A DNA stretch of 64,000 nucleotides from Pseudonocardia autotrophica (GTDB lineage Bacteria > Actinomycetota > Actinomycetes > Mycobacteriales > Pseudonocardiaceae), in NCBI RefSeq assembly GCF_003945385.1, contig NZ_AP018920.1, positions 7,130,001 through 7,194,000 of the forward strand, in the 5' to 3' direction. The first letter of the stretch is position 1. The number at the start of each line of letters is the position of its first letter. The position numbers and the translations under genes are program-made. The notes beneath the pieces are model-generated. The model worked only from the letters and a program-made list of their open reading frames with translations, was not told where the DNA came from and ran no database searches. Below, one piece after another: positions 1 through 8,173 of this stretch.

Positions 1-1744
1 CGATCGCGACCTGCAGGGCCGCGGCCAGGAACTCGTCACGCGGTTCCAGCGGGCGGCCCGCTGCATCGGCGTCGACCGCGTCGAGCCGCTCGGCGGCCGG
101 GCCGGTGGCGCCGCGCAGCAGCGCGATCCAACCCAGCAGCAGCCGGTGCCGCGACCGCGCCGGGACCCCGCCCAGGCCGGTCCGCAACGCCCGGTCCAGC
201 ACCGACGACGCGACGTCGAACTCGCCGGTGTGCACCGCGACCAGCGCGGCGAGCGCGGCCGGGGTGTCCGGCAGCAACGCCGCGCCGTGCGCGCTCTCCA
301 GCAACCCGGCGGCGCGGGCCAGTCCGGACAGCGCCGCGGTCGGGGAGCCCTGCACCGAGTCCAGGATGCCGCGCGCGGTGAGATCGTCGGCGCCGTCGAC
401 CAGCGTCGGTGCCCGGCCGGGGACGATCGCGCCTGCGCCGCCGATCTCGCGGGCCTCCTCCCAGGCGCCGGTCCCGATCAGCACCGGGACGGCGGCGGCG
501 GGCAGGCGTTCCCCGGCGACCGCAGCCGTCCACCGGTACAGCTCGGCGCTGCGGGCCAGCAGCCCGCGCCGGGCCAGTACCGCGGCCGCGACCGATCCGG
601 CCCGGACCGCGTCCTCGGGTTCCACGGCGTCGGTCGCGGACAGCACCGCGTCGGCGTGCCCGAGCGCGCCGTCGAGGTCCCCGGCGACCAGGTGCGCCTC
701 GGCCCGCCGGGCGGCCACGGTCAGCGGGGCCGTCCCGGCCGCGACCGCCTCGGCGTAGAAACGGACCGCGTCCGGGTGCTCGGAGCGGGCCGCCTCGACC
801 GCGGCGGCCCGGAACACCGCCGCGGCCCGGTCGCCGGTGGCCCCGGAACCGCGCAGCGTCCGGGCCACGGCGAGCACGCTGCCGCCGCGATCCAGCTCGA
901 TCTCGGCCAGCGAGCGACGCAGCTCGGTCCGGCGGGCCGGCGGCACCCGGCCGCGGACGGCGTCGCCGACCAGCGGGACGACCCGGCCGTCCGGGGTGCA
1001 GAGACCGGCCGCGACGGCGCGCTGCACCAGCTCGTCCAGCTCGTCGATCCCGCTGCCCGCCGCGTCGGCGAGACCGAGTAGCGGCACCAGTACCTCGCTG
1101 TCCTGCGGTGCGCCCAGCGCCGTCGCCGTCACCAGGTCGACGACCCGGCGGTCCTCGGCGTCGATCGCGTAGCCCAGCTGCTCGGCCAGCTCCGGCGGGA
1201 CGCCCGAGGCGCCCCCGGCCGCCGCGAGCAGCCGGTCGACCAGCAGCGGCGAGCCCGCGGTGCGCTCCAGCACGACCCGGACGGTCTCGTCGGACGGCCG
1301 GGAACCGGTGATCAGCACCGCGCGGGCCACCACGCCCGCCGCATCCAGCGAGCCCAGTACCAGCGGCGGCGCGGAGGAGGCGAGGGCCGCCCCGAGCCGG
1401 GCGAGCGCCCGCCCGCGCGGCCACGGCCGGAACGCGACGACCAGCCGCGCCCCCGGATCGCCCGCGAACGCGCGGAGCTCGTCGAGGGCCTCGTCGGTGA
1501 GCTCGTGCGCGTCGTCGACGACCACCACCCGGCCGGGTTCCGCGCCGGGTGTGCGGGCGACCTCGGCACCGGAGGCGGACCAGACCCGGGACAGCTCCCG
1601 CAGCACCACCGACTTCCCGGACCCGGCCGGGCCGGTGACGGCGAGCGTGCGCGGCGCCGTCGGGTCCTCGGCGACCGCACGGACGAGTGCGGTCGAGACC
1701 GGTCCACCGGTGAGCGGGGAGGTGGTCGGGGCGGTCGCCGTCAC
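1..1744 (-). CDS. LuxR/MalT-type ATP-binding regulator, C-terminus outside window
   Basis: The reading frame begins at a GTG at 1744 and stays open to the left edge (581 codons visible), so the C-terminus is missing. A Walker A motif GPAGSGKS lies at residues 38-45 and a Walker B-like run VVVVDDAHE at 73-81, followed by an ATPase core and a long Ala/Leu/Arg-rich helical region typical of TPR-like sensor domains. This architecture is that of large STAND/LuxR-family regulators, whose C-terminal LuxR helix-turn-helix would lie beyond position 1; it cannot be seen here. An AAGGAG ribosome site precedes the GTG. Its neighbour on the right is divergently transcribed. The ATPase call is firm and the regulator call is inferred from architecture. 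Confidence 0.75.
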   Translation of the reverse strand, partial: MTATAPTTSPLTGGPVSTALVRAVAEDPTAPRTLAVTGPAGSGKSVVLRELSRVWSASGAEVARTPGAEPGRVVVVDDAHELTDEALDELRAFAGDPGARLVVAFRPWPRGRALARLGAALASSAPPLVLGSLDAAGVVARAVLITGSRPSDETVRVVLERTAGSPLLVDRLLAAAGGASGVPPELAEQLGYAIDAEDRRVVDLVTATALGAPQDSEVLVPLLGLADAAGSGIDELDELVQRAVAAGLCTPDGRVVPLVGDAVRGRVPPARRTELRRSLAEIELDRGGSVLAVARTLRGSGATGDRAAAVFRAAAVEAARSEHPDAVRFYAEAVAAGTAPLTVAARRAEAHLVAGDLDGALGHADAVLSATDAVEPEDAVRAGSVAAAVLARRGLLARSAELYRWTAAVAGERLPAAAVPVLIGTGAWEEAREIGGAGAIVPGRAPTLVDGADDLTARGILDSVQGSPTAALSGLARAAGLLESAHGAALLPDTPAALAALVAVHTGEFDVASSVLDRALRTGLGGVPARSRHRLLLGWIALLRGATGPAAERLDAVDADAAGRPLEPRDEFLAAALQVAI

Positions 1745-1843
1745 GTCGCTCCTTCTCGCTCCTCACGGGTCCCCCGAACGGGGTGTTCGAGGCTATCGGG
1801 TGCGGCGCCCGGACCCCGGCCGGGTCCGGGCAGGATCACCCCT

Positions 1844-2476
1844 GTGGTGAACGAGGTGTGGGCGATCGTGCTGGCCGGTGGGCGCGGGAACCGCTACGGA
1901 CGGCTCAAGCAGCTGGAGCAGCTGGCCGGGGCCCGGCTGGTCGACCACACCGTAGCCGCGGCACGCCGGACCTGCGACCGGGTCGCGCTGGTGCTCCCGC
2001 CCGGCCTGGAGTGGGACGGCCCGCCGGTGGACGCGCTGGCCGCCGGCGGCGACCACCAGTCCGAGTCGCTGCGCGCCGGCCTGGCCGCCGTACCGGACGA
2101 CGCCGGGATCCTGGTGCTCGCCGACCCGGCGCACCCGCTCGCCGCGGACCGGATCTTCCGTGACGTCGTCGCCGCGGTCCGCGACGGCGCGGACGGCGCG
2201 GTACCGGTCGTCCCGCTGCTGGAGGTGGTGCAGCGGGTGGTGGACGGCGTGGTCGTCGAGACCCTGCCCAAACAGGACGCGGTGCTCACCCAGTCCCCGC
2301 AGGCGTTCCGGGCGGACCGGTTGCGCGCGGCGCACGCGGACGCACCGCGGCCGGTGGAGAACTCGGGGATGCTCGCCGCACTCGGGCACCGGATCGTGAC
2401 GGTGCCGGGGGACCCGGCGAACCTGCACGTCGCGACGGAGGAGGACCTGGCCGTCGTACGGCGGTTGGCGGGCTGA
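1844..2476 (+). CDS. IspD-like cytidylyltransferase (divergent)
   Basis: A 210-residue protein with the nucleotide-binding N-terminus LAGGRGNRYGRLKQ (about residues 9-22) and the IspD/TarI order of later motifs: ESLRAGL, a D-P-A-H-P segment, a VVPL...VQRV segment, TQSPQAF and NLHVATEEDL. IspD makes CDP-methylerythritol in the MEP isoprenoid pathway. Against canonical IspD, the DAAR-P motif reads DPAHP (Arg to His) and the D-R pair before TPQ reads P-K, so two triphosphate/substrate-contact arginines are altered. It is therefore probably a paralogue with another sugar- or polyol-phosphate substrate and not the housekeeping enzyme. The start is the first of two adjacent GTG codons, 8 nt after AGGA. 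It is divergent from the LuxR-type gene and convergent with the TetR gene. Confidence 0.75.
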   Translation: MVNEVWAIVLAGGRGNRYGRLKQLEQLAGARLVDHTVAAARRTCDRVALVLPPGLEWDGPPVDALAAGGDHQSESLRAGLAAVPDDAGILVLADPAHPLAADRIFRDVVAAVRDGADGAVPVVPLLEVVQRVVDGVVVETLPKQDAVLTQSPQAFRADRLRAAHADAPRPVENSGMLAALGHRIVTVPGDPANLHVATEEDLAVVRRLAG

Positions 2477-2480
2477 CGCG

Positions 2481-3119
2481 TCAGCGGTCCGGCAGCACGA
2501 CCAACCCGTCGGCCAGCACCGCCGAGGAGAGTGCCAGCGCGGCCCGGGCGTCGTCGGTGCTCAGCGGCGGACCGACGGTGGGACGGGTGAGCGTCACGAC
2601 GCCCACCCAGGACCCGATCAGGAAGCGGGCGAACAGCCGCGCGTCGAGTTCGCGGATGTGACCGGTGTCGACGGCGTCCTGCACGACGGCGGTGAACGCG
2701 TCGTAGAGCTGCTCGATGTCGGCCCGGATCCGCTCGCGGATCTCCGGCTCGACGCTCTCCGGCGGGTCCATCGTGAGGAAGCGGGCGAGCGAGGGGTGTT
2801 CCAGCAGGAGCTCGCGGTACGCCTCGCCGGTCGCGACCATCCGCTCCAGCGGGTCCTGGTCGTCGCGGTAGGCCTCGGCCAGGAACTCCGCCGCCCGGGC
2901 GATCCCGCGCTCGGCGACGGCGAGGAGCAGACCGTCCTTGGAGCCGAAATGCGTGTACACCGTCCCGACCGCGACGTCGGCGGTCTCGGCGACCTCCTCG
3001 ATCCGCATCGAGCCGTACCGGCCGGCCGCGAACATCGCCTCGGCGGCGTCGAGCATCGCCGCACGGTTGCGCTCCCGGCGCCGCTGTACCCGGGGCGACG
3101 ACCGGTCCGCAGTAGTCAC
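2481..3119 (-). CDS. TetR-family repressor
   Basis: A 212-residue protein with an N-terminal TetR helix-turn-helix (about residues 38-60, IEEVAETADVAVGTVYTHF, then GSKDGLL), followed by an all-helical ligand/dimer domain. The GTG start at 3119 sits 6 nt downstream of a TAGGGT -10 box, so the mRNA is probably leaderless. It is divergent from the FAD oxidoreductase at 3250, and the shared 130-bp intergenic region holds an AT-rich island with two inverted repeats, one overlapping this gene's own -35. The natural inference is a local repressor of itself and of the oxidoreductase. The ligand is unknown; TetR proteins beside such oxidoreductases often sense lipid or acyl-CoA ligands. Confidence 0.9.
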   Translation of the reverse strand: MTTADRSSPRVQRRRERNRAAMLDAAEAMFAAGRYGSMRIEEVAETADVAVGTVYTHFGSKDGLLLAVAERGIARAAEFLAEAYRDDQDPLERMVATGEAYRELLLEHPSLARFLTMDPPESVEPEIRERIRADIEQLYDAFTAVVQDAVDTGHIRELDARLFARFLIGSWVGVVTLTRPTVGPPLSTDDARAALALSSAVLADGLVVLPDR

Positions 3120-3125
3120 GCCGGC

Positions 3126-3154
3126 ACCCTACCGCCGCCGTATTTGTAGACAAA
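3126..3154 (-). promoter_or_regulatory. leaderless promoter of the TetR gene
   Basis: On the minus strand, -35 TTTGTC (3149-3154) and -10 TAGGGT (3126-3131) are separated by 17 bp, and the -10 ends 6 nt before the GTG start. The -35 lies inside the inverted repeat at 3142-3155, as expected for autorepression. Confidence 0.55.
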
Positions 3155-3167
3155 TTCATTTTTGAAT
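3142..3167. promoter_or_regulatory. twin inverted repeats, probable TetR operator
   Basis: ATTTGT-AG-ACAAAT (3142-3155, 6-bp arms) is followed directly by ATTCA-TTTT-TGAAT (3154-3167, 5-bp arms). The block is strikingly AT-rich for this genome and lies between the divergent TetR gene and the FAD oxidoreductase. For the rightward gene, plausible promoters are TTGCAT (3172-3177) with TACCGT (3195-3200), spacer 17, or a -10 TATTGT at 3177-3182. Confidence 0.55.
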
Positions 3168-3249
3168 CTGCTTGCATATTGTTCGGGGCGACCCTACCGT
3201 CGGACGCTCCGACACCGGCGTACGGCCGGGTCCGAAGCTCGGGGGAGCC

Positions 3250-5022
3250 ATGTCGAACCGATACGACACCGTGGTCGTCGGCGCCGGCCTCGGCGGCTGC
3301 AGCGCCGCCGCGCACCTGGCGGCCCTCGGGCACCAGGTCCTGCTCGTCGAGCGCTACACCGCGATCGGCGGCAGCTCGCACGTCTTCCGCAGGCAGGGGC
3401 GCTGGGAGTTCGACTGCGGCGTGCACTACGTCGGCGACTGCGGCCCCGGCGGCCAGGTCCCCACCCTGCTCCGCGGGCTCGGGCTCGACGACCGGATCGA
3501 GTGGCTGCCGCTGGAGCGGTCCGGCTTCGACACGATCGTCGCCCCCGGCGCCGAGGTCCGGGTGCCCGTCGGATGGGACACCTTCGAGCGCAACCTGCTG
3601 GACACCTTCCCGGAGGACCGCCGCGGGCTGCGCCGGGTCGTGTCGGTGCTGCGCCGGCTCGGTGAGTCGCTCGACCGCGGCAGCGACCCGGGCTCGGTGA
3701 CCGCGTTCGGCCGGGCGGTGGCCCGGGCCGGGCGGGCCGCCCCGTTCGCGCTCGCGCCCTACGTGTCACTGCTCGTCGCCGCCGGGCTCCGCCCCAGGAC
3801 GATGCTGGCGATGTCGGTGCAGAACGGCACCCAGGCCGCCACCCCGACCACGCTCAGCACGCTGGGCCACGCCGCATTCCTGGAGAACTACGTCGGCCGG
3901 GGCGCCTACTACCCGCGCGGCGGCGGCCAGATGCTCGCGGCCGGCTTCGCCGAGGTGATCCGCAGCCACGGCGGTGAGATCCGGACCGGCACCGGGGTGG
4001 ACCGGATCCTGGTCGAGAACCGGCAGGTCACCGGCGTCCGGCTGGAGTCGGGGGAGACCGTGCGGGCGAGCACCGTCGTCTCCGCCATGGACGTCCTGCG
4101 CACGTTCCGGGAGCTGATCGGCCCGGAGCACCTGCCGGCCGCCACCCGCGCGCGGGTCCGGAGCTGGACGATGTCCCAGCCGTTGATCAACGGCTTCTTC
4201 GGCGTCGATCTCGATCTGTCCGCGGCCCCCAACACCAACCACTTCGTGATCCCCGAGTGGGACGACCTGACCTCGCTGACGGCCCTGAAGCGGCTGGGGG
4301 ACCGGCTGATCGGCGGCCGCGGACACACCGACGGGCCGGCGTGGGCCCGCGAGTTCGCCCGGAGCCAGCCGATGTTCGTGCAGTCCTCGTCGCGGCGCGA
4401 CCCGTCGAACCGGCGGGCCGCCCCGGCGCAACACGCCACCATCGAGGTCCAGACCATCGCACCGGCGGACCCGGCGCTCTGGGGGTTCGACGGCGCGGAC
4501 GTCCGGTCCGGGGGGTACCGGAACGACCCGCGCTACCGGGAGATCAAGAAGATCGTGCTCGACGGCATGCTCGAACGCATGGAACGGGCCTACCCGGGCT
4601 CCTCCGGCCGGGTCCGGCTCGCCGAGCTGGGCACCCCGGCGACCCAGGAGCGATTCGTCGGCAACACCGCCGGGGCACCGTTCGGCCTGGCGCCCTCACC
4701 GACCCAGACCGGCCCGATGCGGCCCGGCCCGGCGACCCCGATCCGGGGCCTCTACCTGGCCGGGACGAGCACCCCGTGGGGCCCGGCGACCGAGGGCTCG
4801 ATGGTCAGCGGGCTGCAGGCGGCCGCCGCGATCACCGGCCGGGACCTCCTGGCCGAGGTGCGGGCCGGCGCCGTCCTCGCCGACCGGTCCCTGATGTCGG
4901 CATGGCCCGACGACTTCGATCCGCTCGCTGCAGGCCGCGGACCGGCGACCCGTCAGACCGCGAGCAACTCGGTGGATCCCAGCCCGAGCGCGTCCAGTGT
5001 GGACCGGACCTCGCCGGTGTAG
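3250..5022 (+). CDS. FAD-dependent phytoene-desaturase/retinol-saturase-like oxidoreductase
   Basis: A 590-residue protein. Residues 5-35 form a Rossmann dinucleotide-binding fold (VVVGAGLGGCSAA, ending in an acidic ...VER), followed by the IGGSSHVF motif seen in phytoene desaturases and all-trans-retinol 13,14-reductases. A second FAD segment near the C-terminus reads GLYLAGTSTPWGP. Such enzymes oxidise or saturate polyene or lipid substrates; the substrate here is not apparent. The start ATG follows GGGGGAG. The last about 23 codons are low-complexity Ser/Pro and overlap the convergent methyltransferase gene by 70 bp, so the extreme C-terminus is probably not structural. The divergent TetR likely controls it. 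Confidence 0.85.
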   Translation: MSNRYDTVVVGAGLGGCSAAAHLAALGHQVLLVERYTAIGGSSHVFRRQGRWEFDCGVHYVGDCGPGGQVPTLLRGLGLDDRIEWLPLERSGFDTIVAPGAEVRVPVGWDTFERNLLDTFPEDRRGLRRVVSVLRRLGESLDRGSDPGSVTAFGRAVARAGRAAPFALAPYVSLLVAAGLRPRTMLAMSVQNGTQAATPTTLSTLGHAAFLENYVGRGAYYPRGGGQMLAAGFAEVIRSHGGEIRTGTGVDRILVENRQVTGVRLESGETVRASTVVSAMDVLRTFRELIGPEHLPAATRARVRSWTMSQPLINGFFGVDLDLSAAPNTNHFVIPEWDDLTSLTALKRLGDRLIGGRGHTDGPAWAREFARSQPMFVQSSSRRDPSNRRAAPAQHATIEVQTIAPADPALWGFDGADVRSGGYRNDPRYREIKKIVLDGMLERMERAYPGSSGRVRLAELGTPATQERFVGNTAGAPFGLAPSPTQTGPMRPGPATPIRGLYLAGTSTPWGPATEGSMVSGLQAAAAITGRDLLAEVRAGAVLADRSLMSAWPDDFDPLAAGRGPATRQTASNSVDPSPSASSVDRTSPV

Positions 5023-6140
5023 ACCGGGTTCATCAGCAGCACCGACCGCGGTGGCGAGTCCAGCAGGTCCTTCGGCGCGCGGATCGGCAGGCCGAGGCCG
5101 CCCATGTAGCGGCCCTGCAGGCCGGGGTTGATGTCGACGACGCCGTGCACCGCACCCGGGCCGCCGGCACCGCCCTCGACGACGTTGAGGAAGGTCAGCC
5201 CCTTGGCCCCGCCGCCCCACACCACGATCTCGTCGCCCGCCGCGGCGCGCTCGCCCAGCCAGTCCCGCCAGCGTCCGATCTGGTCCCCGACCCGGGCCGC
5301 GAAGTCGTGGCAGGTGGTGCGGAGCCCGTCGAGCAGCTGCTGTTCGAGTCCGGCCGGGCCGGGCGTGCCGTCCGGACCGGCCTCGGCGACGACGTACTGC
5401 TCGGCGTAGGTGAGCCGGGTGCGCGGATCGGCGAAGCCCGCGCCGAGCAGGAAGGTGCGCAGGGTCGACGGGGTGAAGTAGGAGCAGTGCTCGTACTGCA
5501 GGTCCCAGAACGCGCCCTCGGCCAGGATCCGGCCGAGATCGGGCACCTCGGCCAGCAGCGCCCGGCCGCCTCCCCGGCGGAGCCCGGCGTGCAGCTCCGC
5601 ACCGAAGCCGGCCAGCGCCGGGATGTGCTCCAGGGTGTGCCGGCAGACCAGCGCGGCGGTGCCCGGCTCGACCTGGTCCCCGGCGAACTCGGCCGGGACC
5701 GCGGTGAGCCGCCCGGCGAGCTCCGGGCGGACCCGCTCCGGGACGAAGTGCGGATCGATCCCGGTCACCCGGCCGGCGCCGGCCCTGAGCAGCTCGGCCG
5801 CGAAGTCCCCGGACCCGCAACCGACCTCGACGACGTGCGCGCCGGACAACTCGAACCGGGCCACCCAGTCGGCGGCGATCTCCTCGGCGTAGGCGGCGAA
5901 CCGCGGCGAGTGGTGCTGGGACTCCTCGTGGTCGCCGGAGTAGTCGAGCAGGTCCGGGGCGAAGTCGCGGTTGAAGACGGTCCCGCAGCGCTCACAGAGC
6001 ACCAGCACCTGGTCGCCGACCGACACGGCGCGGGCCGACGCCGGATCGGGCAGCACCGCGGTCCCGTGCACCGGGAGCCCGGTCACCGAGAAGAACGGCT
6101 CGGCGGCAGGGGCATCGCACGCGGGGCAACGGTTGAGCAC
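4953..6140 (-). CDS. SAM-dependent C-methyltransferase (zinc-finger, two-domain type)
   Basis: A 395-residue protein with three parts in the order of the TylC3/NovU-type sugar C-methyltransferases: an N-terminal zinc ribbon (C5-x2-C8 and CERC near residues 49-52), a class I methyltransferase core with the SAM motif VVEVGCGSGDF (about residues 102-112), and a C-terminal Rossmann-like domain with VVWGGGAKGLTFLN. Family members C-methylate nucleotide-linked ketosugars, but many actinobacterial homologues are orphans and no deoxysugar genes are nearby. GTG start at 6140, six nt after a TAGTCT -10 box, with no Shine-Dalgarno; probably leaderless. The 3' end overlaps the convergent oxidoreductase gene. 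Confidence 0.8.
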   Translation of the reverse strand: MLNRCPACDAPAAEPFFSVTGLPVHGTAVLPDPASARAVSVGDQVLVLCERCGTVFNRDFAPDLLDYSGDHEESQHHSPRFAAYAEEIAADWVARFELSGAHVVEVGCGSGDFAAELLRAGAGRVTGIDPHFVPERVRPELAGRLTAVPAEFAGDQVEPGTAALVCRHTLEHIPALAGFGAELHAGLRRGGGRALLAEVPDLGRILAEGAFWDLQYEHCSYFTPSTLRTFLLGAGFADPRTRLTYAEQYVVAEAGPDGTPGPAGLEQQLLDGLRTTCHDFAARVGDQIGRWRDWLGERAAAGDEIVVWGGGAKGLTFLNVVEGGAGGPGAVHGVVDINPGLQGRYMGGLGLPIRAPKDLLDSPPRSVLLMNPVYTGEVRSTLDALGLGSTELLAV

Positions 6141-6146
6141 CCGGCG

Positions 6147-6152
6147 AGACTA
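6147..6152 (-). promoter_or_regulatory. -10 box of a leaderless methyltransferase transcript
   Basis: TAGTCT on the minus strand, 6 nt before the GTG at 6140, fits the TANNNT rule for leaderless actinobacterial genes. No clear -35; that position overlaps the stop of the upstream gene. Confidence 0.4.
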
Positions 6153-6173
6153 GTGCCTCGTCCCGTCGCCGGT

Positions 6174-6587
6174 TCAGCCGTTCGTGCGTGCCCGGGGGGC
6201 GGCCAGGTGGTCCGAGACCCGCGGGGCGAACGAGGCCAGCGCCGCGACGACGGTCAGCACTCCGGCCGTGACACCGAGCGCGACCAGCACGGCGGGCGCC
6301 CCGGACGGGGCGGAGAACGGCCACGGTGTCCCGGGCGGGAGCAGCGCCAGCAGCGCGCCGATCACGCCGGCGACGAGCAGACCGGTCCGGGCACGGGCCC
6401 GCCCGGCCAGCATCCGGTGGGCGAGCGCGGCCGGGACGGCCAGCATGATCAGGACGAGTGCGGTGGTGGTGAGCACGCCGCTGACCGGGGGAGTGGTCGC
6501 GGCGACCAGTACCGCTGCGACCTGCGTGACGACGGCCGCTGCCCACCAGGCGACGGCGCGGCGCAACTGCGGCGGGGGCTGGTCCAT
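6174..6587 (-). CDS. small four-helix membrane protein of unknown function
   Basis: A 137-residue protein with four clear hydrophobic helices (about residues 12-32, 39-61, 68-85 and 94-118), short basic loops (GRARARTG) and a polar tail. No catalytic motif is seen. The ATG at 6587 lacks a good ribosome site; an in-frame GTG at 6599 would add four residues. It lies 34 bp upstream of the methyltransferase start on the same strand. I do not recognise the family; it is most likely a hypothetical integral membrane protein of Actinobacteria. Confidence 0.6.
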   Translation of the reverse strand: MDQPPPQLRRAVAWWAAAVVTQVAAVLVAATTPPVSGVLTTTALVLIMLAVPAALAHRMLAGRARARTGLLVAGVIGALLALLPPGTPWPFSAPSGAPAVLVALGVTAGVLTVVAALASFAPRVSDHLAAPRARTNG

Positions 6588-6699
6588 GGCGTCGACCACG
6601 ATACCCGACAGAACACCTCGTTTCGCCCGAATCGGACGGACGGTCCCGTGCGGACGGACCGGCCCCGCGCCGCGGCCGGGGCCGCGCCGCCGTCCGGGG

Positions 6700-7902
6700 T
6701 CAGCGGTCCAGGACTCCCGGCGGGTCCTCGGCGACCGGCACCGGCGAGCCGCCGGTCCCCAGCAGCCGCTGCCAGACCGGATGGTCGACGACGTCCGGCA
6801 CGCTCTCCACCTTCCGGTACGCCGCGAGCACCTCGACCGCCCGCGCGGCGTCGCCCTCGGTCCCGGCACGCACGGTGCGGGCGAGCTCCGGCCACGACTC
6901 GCCACCGAGGATGCCGTTGACGTCGTCGGCGCGGTGCGCGGTCTGGAACTCGGTGACGGCGGTGACGGTCCGGTCGTCGTAGCGGCCGTCCGGCTTCCCG
7001 CGCAGCGTCCCGGCATCGCGCAGCAGGTACTGCGCGGCCTCGACGAGGGCACCGGAGGCGCCCTCGCGCAGCAGCGGCCAGCTCGCCTTCCCGGCCTCGG
7101 TCCGGGACAGCCGGCGCCCGAGCAGGCCCGCGACCTCGGAGCGCAGTCGCGGCAGCATGCCGTAGAGCCGGTCCCCGGGGCAGATCGTGTTGCGGTAGTC
7201 GCGGTGCCCGTAGAGCTCGGTCGGCGCGATCCCGTACTTCAGGCAGATGTAGGCGCACGTGGCGCGCAGCGAGTTCCACAGCGCAGGGGTCGGTTCGACA
7301 CCGATGTAGGTGCCCTCGTTCTCGATCCCGATCGCGATCACGTTCTGGCCGGGACTGTGCGCGCCCTCGACCACGCGGCGGCCGCCGTTGAGCTCGCCGA
7401 GGCTGTAGAGCCTGCCCTCCATGATGTGCCCGCCGCGCGAGATCGTGAAGTGCTGACCCGAGTCCAGCCACCCGTTGCTGTCCATGTGATACGCCTGGAT
7501 GCCCCGGGCGAGCCGGTGCGCCGCACCGACGCTGTAGTCGGTGGTGTTCGCCCCGGCGGTGTGGTGCACCAGGATCCGGATCGGCCGCCGGTCCCAGATC
7601 TTCGGCGGGAACTTGGGCTTGCGCGCCCCCCACTCGAAGCACCGGGCGATGTACGGGGCGCGGACCGCCTCGGACAGACCGCCGGCCCCGGCCGCCGGCC
7701 CGGGCATCCCCTCCGGTCCGGGCACCGACTCCGGCCCCGGCACCCTGGCCGGGCGCGGCCGCGGCGCGGGCTCGGTGGTCGGTGGCTCCGTCGCGTGCGC
7801 CCGACCGGCGAGGCCCGGCACGACCAGACCGGCCCCCGCAGCCGCGCCGACCGCCAGCGCTCCCCGCCGGCTCCAGCGCAGTCGCCCCTCCGGATCGCCC
7901 AT
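6700..7902 (-). CDS. Tat-exported N-acetylmuramoyl-L-alanine amidase (PGRP/amidase_2) with peptidoglycan-binding domain
   Basis: A 400-residue protein from the ATG at 7902, chosen because it places a Tat signal (RWSRRGALAVG, then an Ala/Gly-rich helix ending AHA) at the N-terminus; the frame stays open to a GTG at 8010. A Pro-rich linker follows, then an amidase_2/PGRP domain (about residues 130-285) with the zinc-site motifs VHHTAG, GHRDY and TICPGD, then a PG_binding_1 domain (about 290-370, LREGASGALVEAAQYLL...). It should act outside the membrane, cleaving the amide bond between N-acetylmuramate and L-alanine during wall turnover or defence. It stands alone on its strand, divergent from fadE5. 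Confidence 0.88.
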   Translation of the reverse strand: MGDPEGRLRWSRRGALAVGAAAGAGLVVPGLAGRAHATEPPTTEPAPRPRPARVPGPESVPGPEGMPGPAAGAGGLSEAVRAPYIARCFEWGARKPKFPPKIWDRRPIRILVHHTAGANTTDYSVGAAHRLARGIQAYHMDSNGWLDSGQHFTISRGGHIMEGRLYSLGELNGGRRVVEGAHSPGQNVIAIGIENEGTYIGVEPTPALWNSLRATCAYICLKYGIAPTELYGHRDYRNTICPGDRLYGMLPRLRSEVAGLLGRRLSRTEAGKASWPLLREGASGALVEAAQYLLRDAGTLRGKPDGRYDDRTVTAVTEFQTAHRADDVNGILGGESWPELARTVRAGTEGDAARAVEVLAAYRKVESVPDVVDHPVWQRLLGTGGSPVPVAEDPPGVLDR

Positions 7903-8084
7903 GGTCGTCCGCCCTTCCGGACGAGCACCGCTACCCCTGGCGCCGTCCTGAGTCACATGCGCCACGAGCGTCCCCTGAGCCTCTGGCGTCGCGTCATTCT
8001 CAGCTATCACAGTTGATCCGCGACTCGGGCACGCCGGACGAATGCATCACTCGCTCGTGTCGCTGCGCCGGGCGGCAGTCGGCC

Positions 8085-8136
8085 TTGCCAGTAGTTACCG
8101 ACCAGTAATACCCTGGCGGCAGTTACCGGCCGGTAA
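8085..8136 (+). promoter_or_regulatory. twin TTAC(C)...GTAA operators upstream of fadE5
   Basis: TTACCGACCAGTAA (8095-8108) and the perfect 14-bp palindrome TTACCGGCCGGTAA (8123-8136) are 28 bp apart, just upstream of the acyl-CoA dehydrogenase. A candidate promoter, TTGCCA (8085-8090) and TAATAC (8106-8111), has its -10 inside the first site, so binding would repress. The shape is that of a TetR-type fatty-acid-responsive repressor site; no matching regulator gene is adjacent. Confidence 0.65.
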
Positions 8137-8173
8137 TGGAATCGGCCCTGGCAGGAACGGCGGTGAAGGACTG

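Noticed and set aside
36..1766. Complete leftward open frame inside the truncated LuxR-type gene
   Set aside because: Different frame from the one carrying Walker A and B; Arg/Gly-rich shadow.
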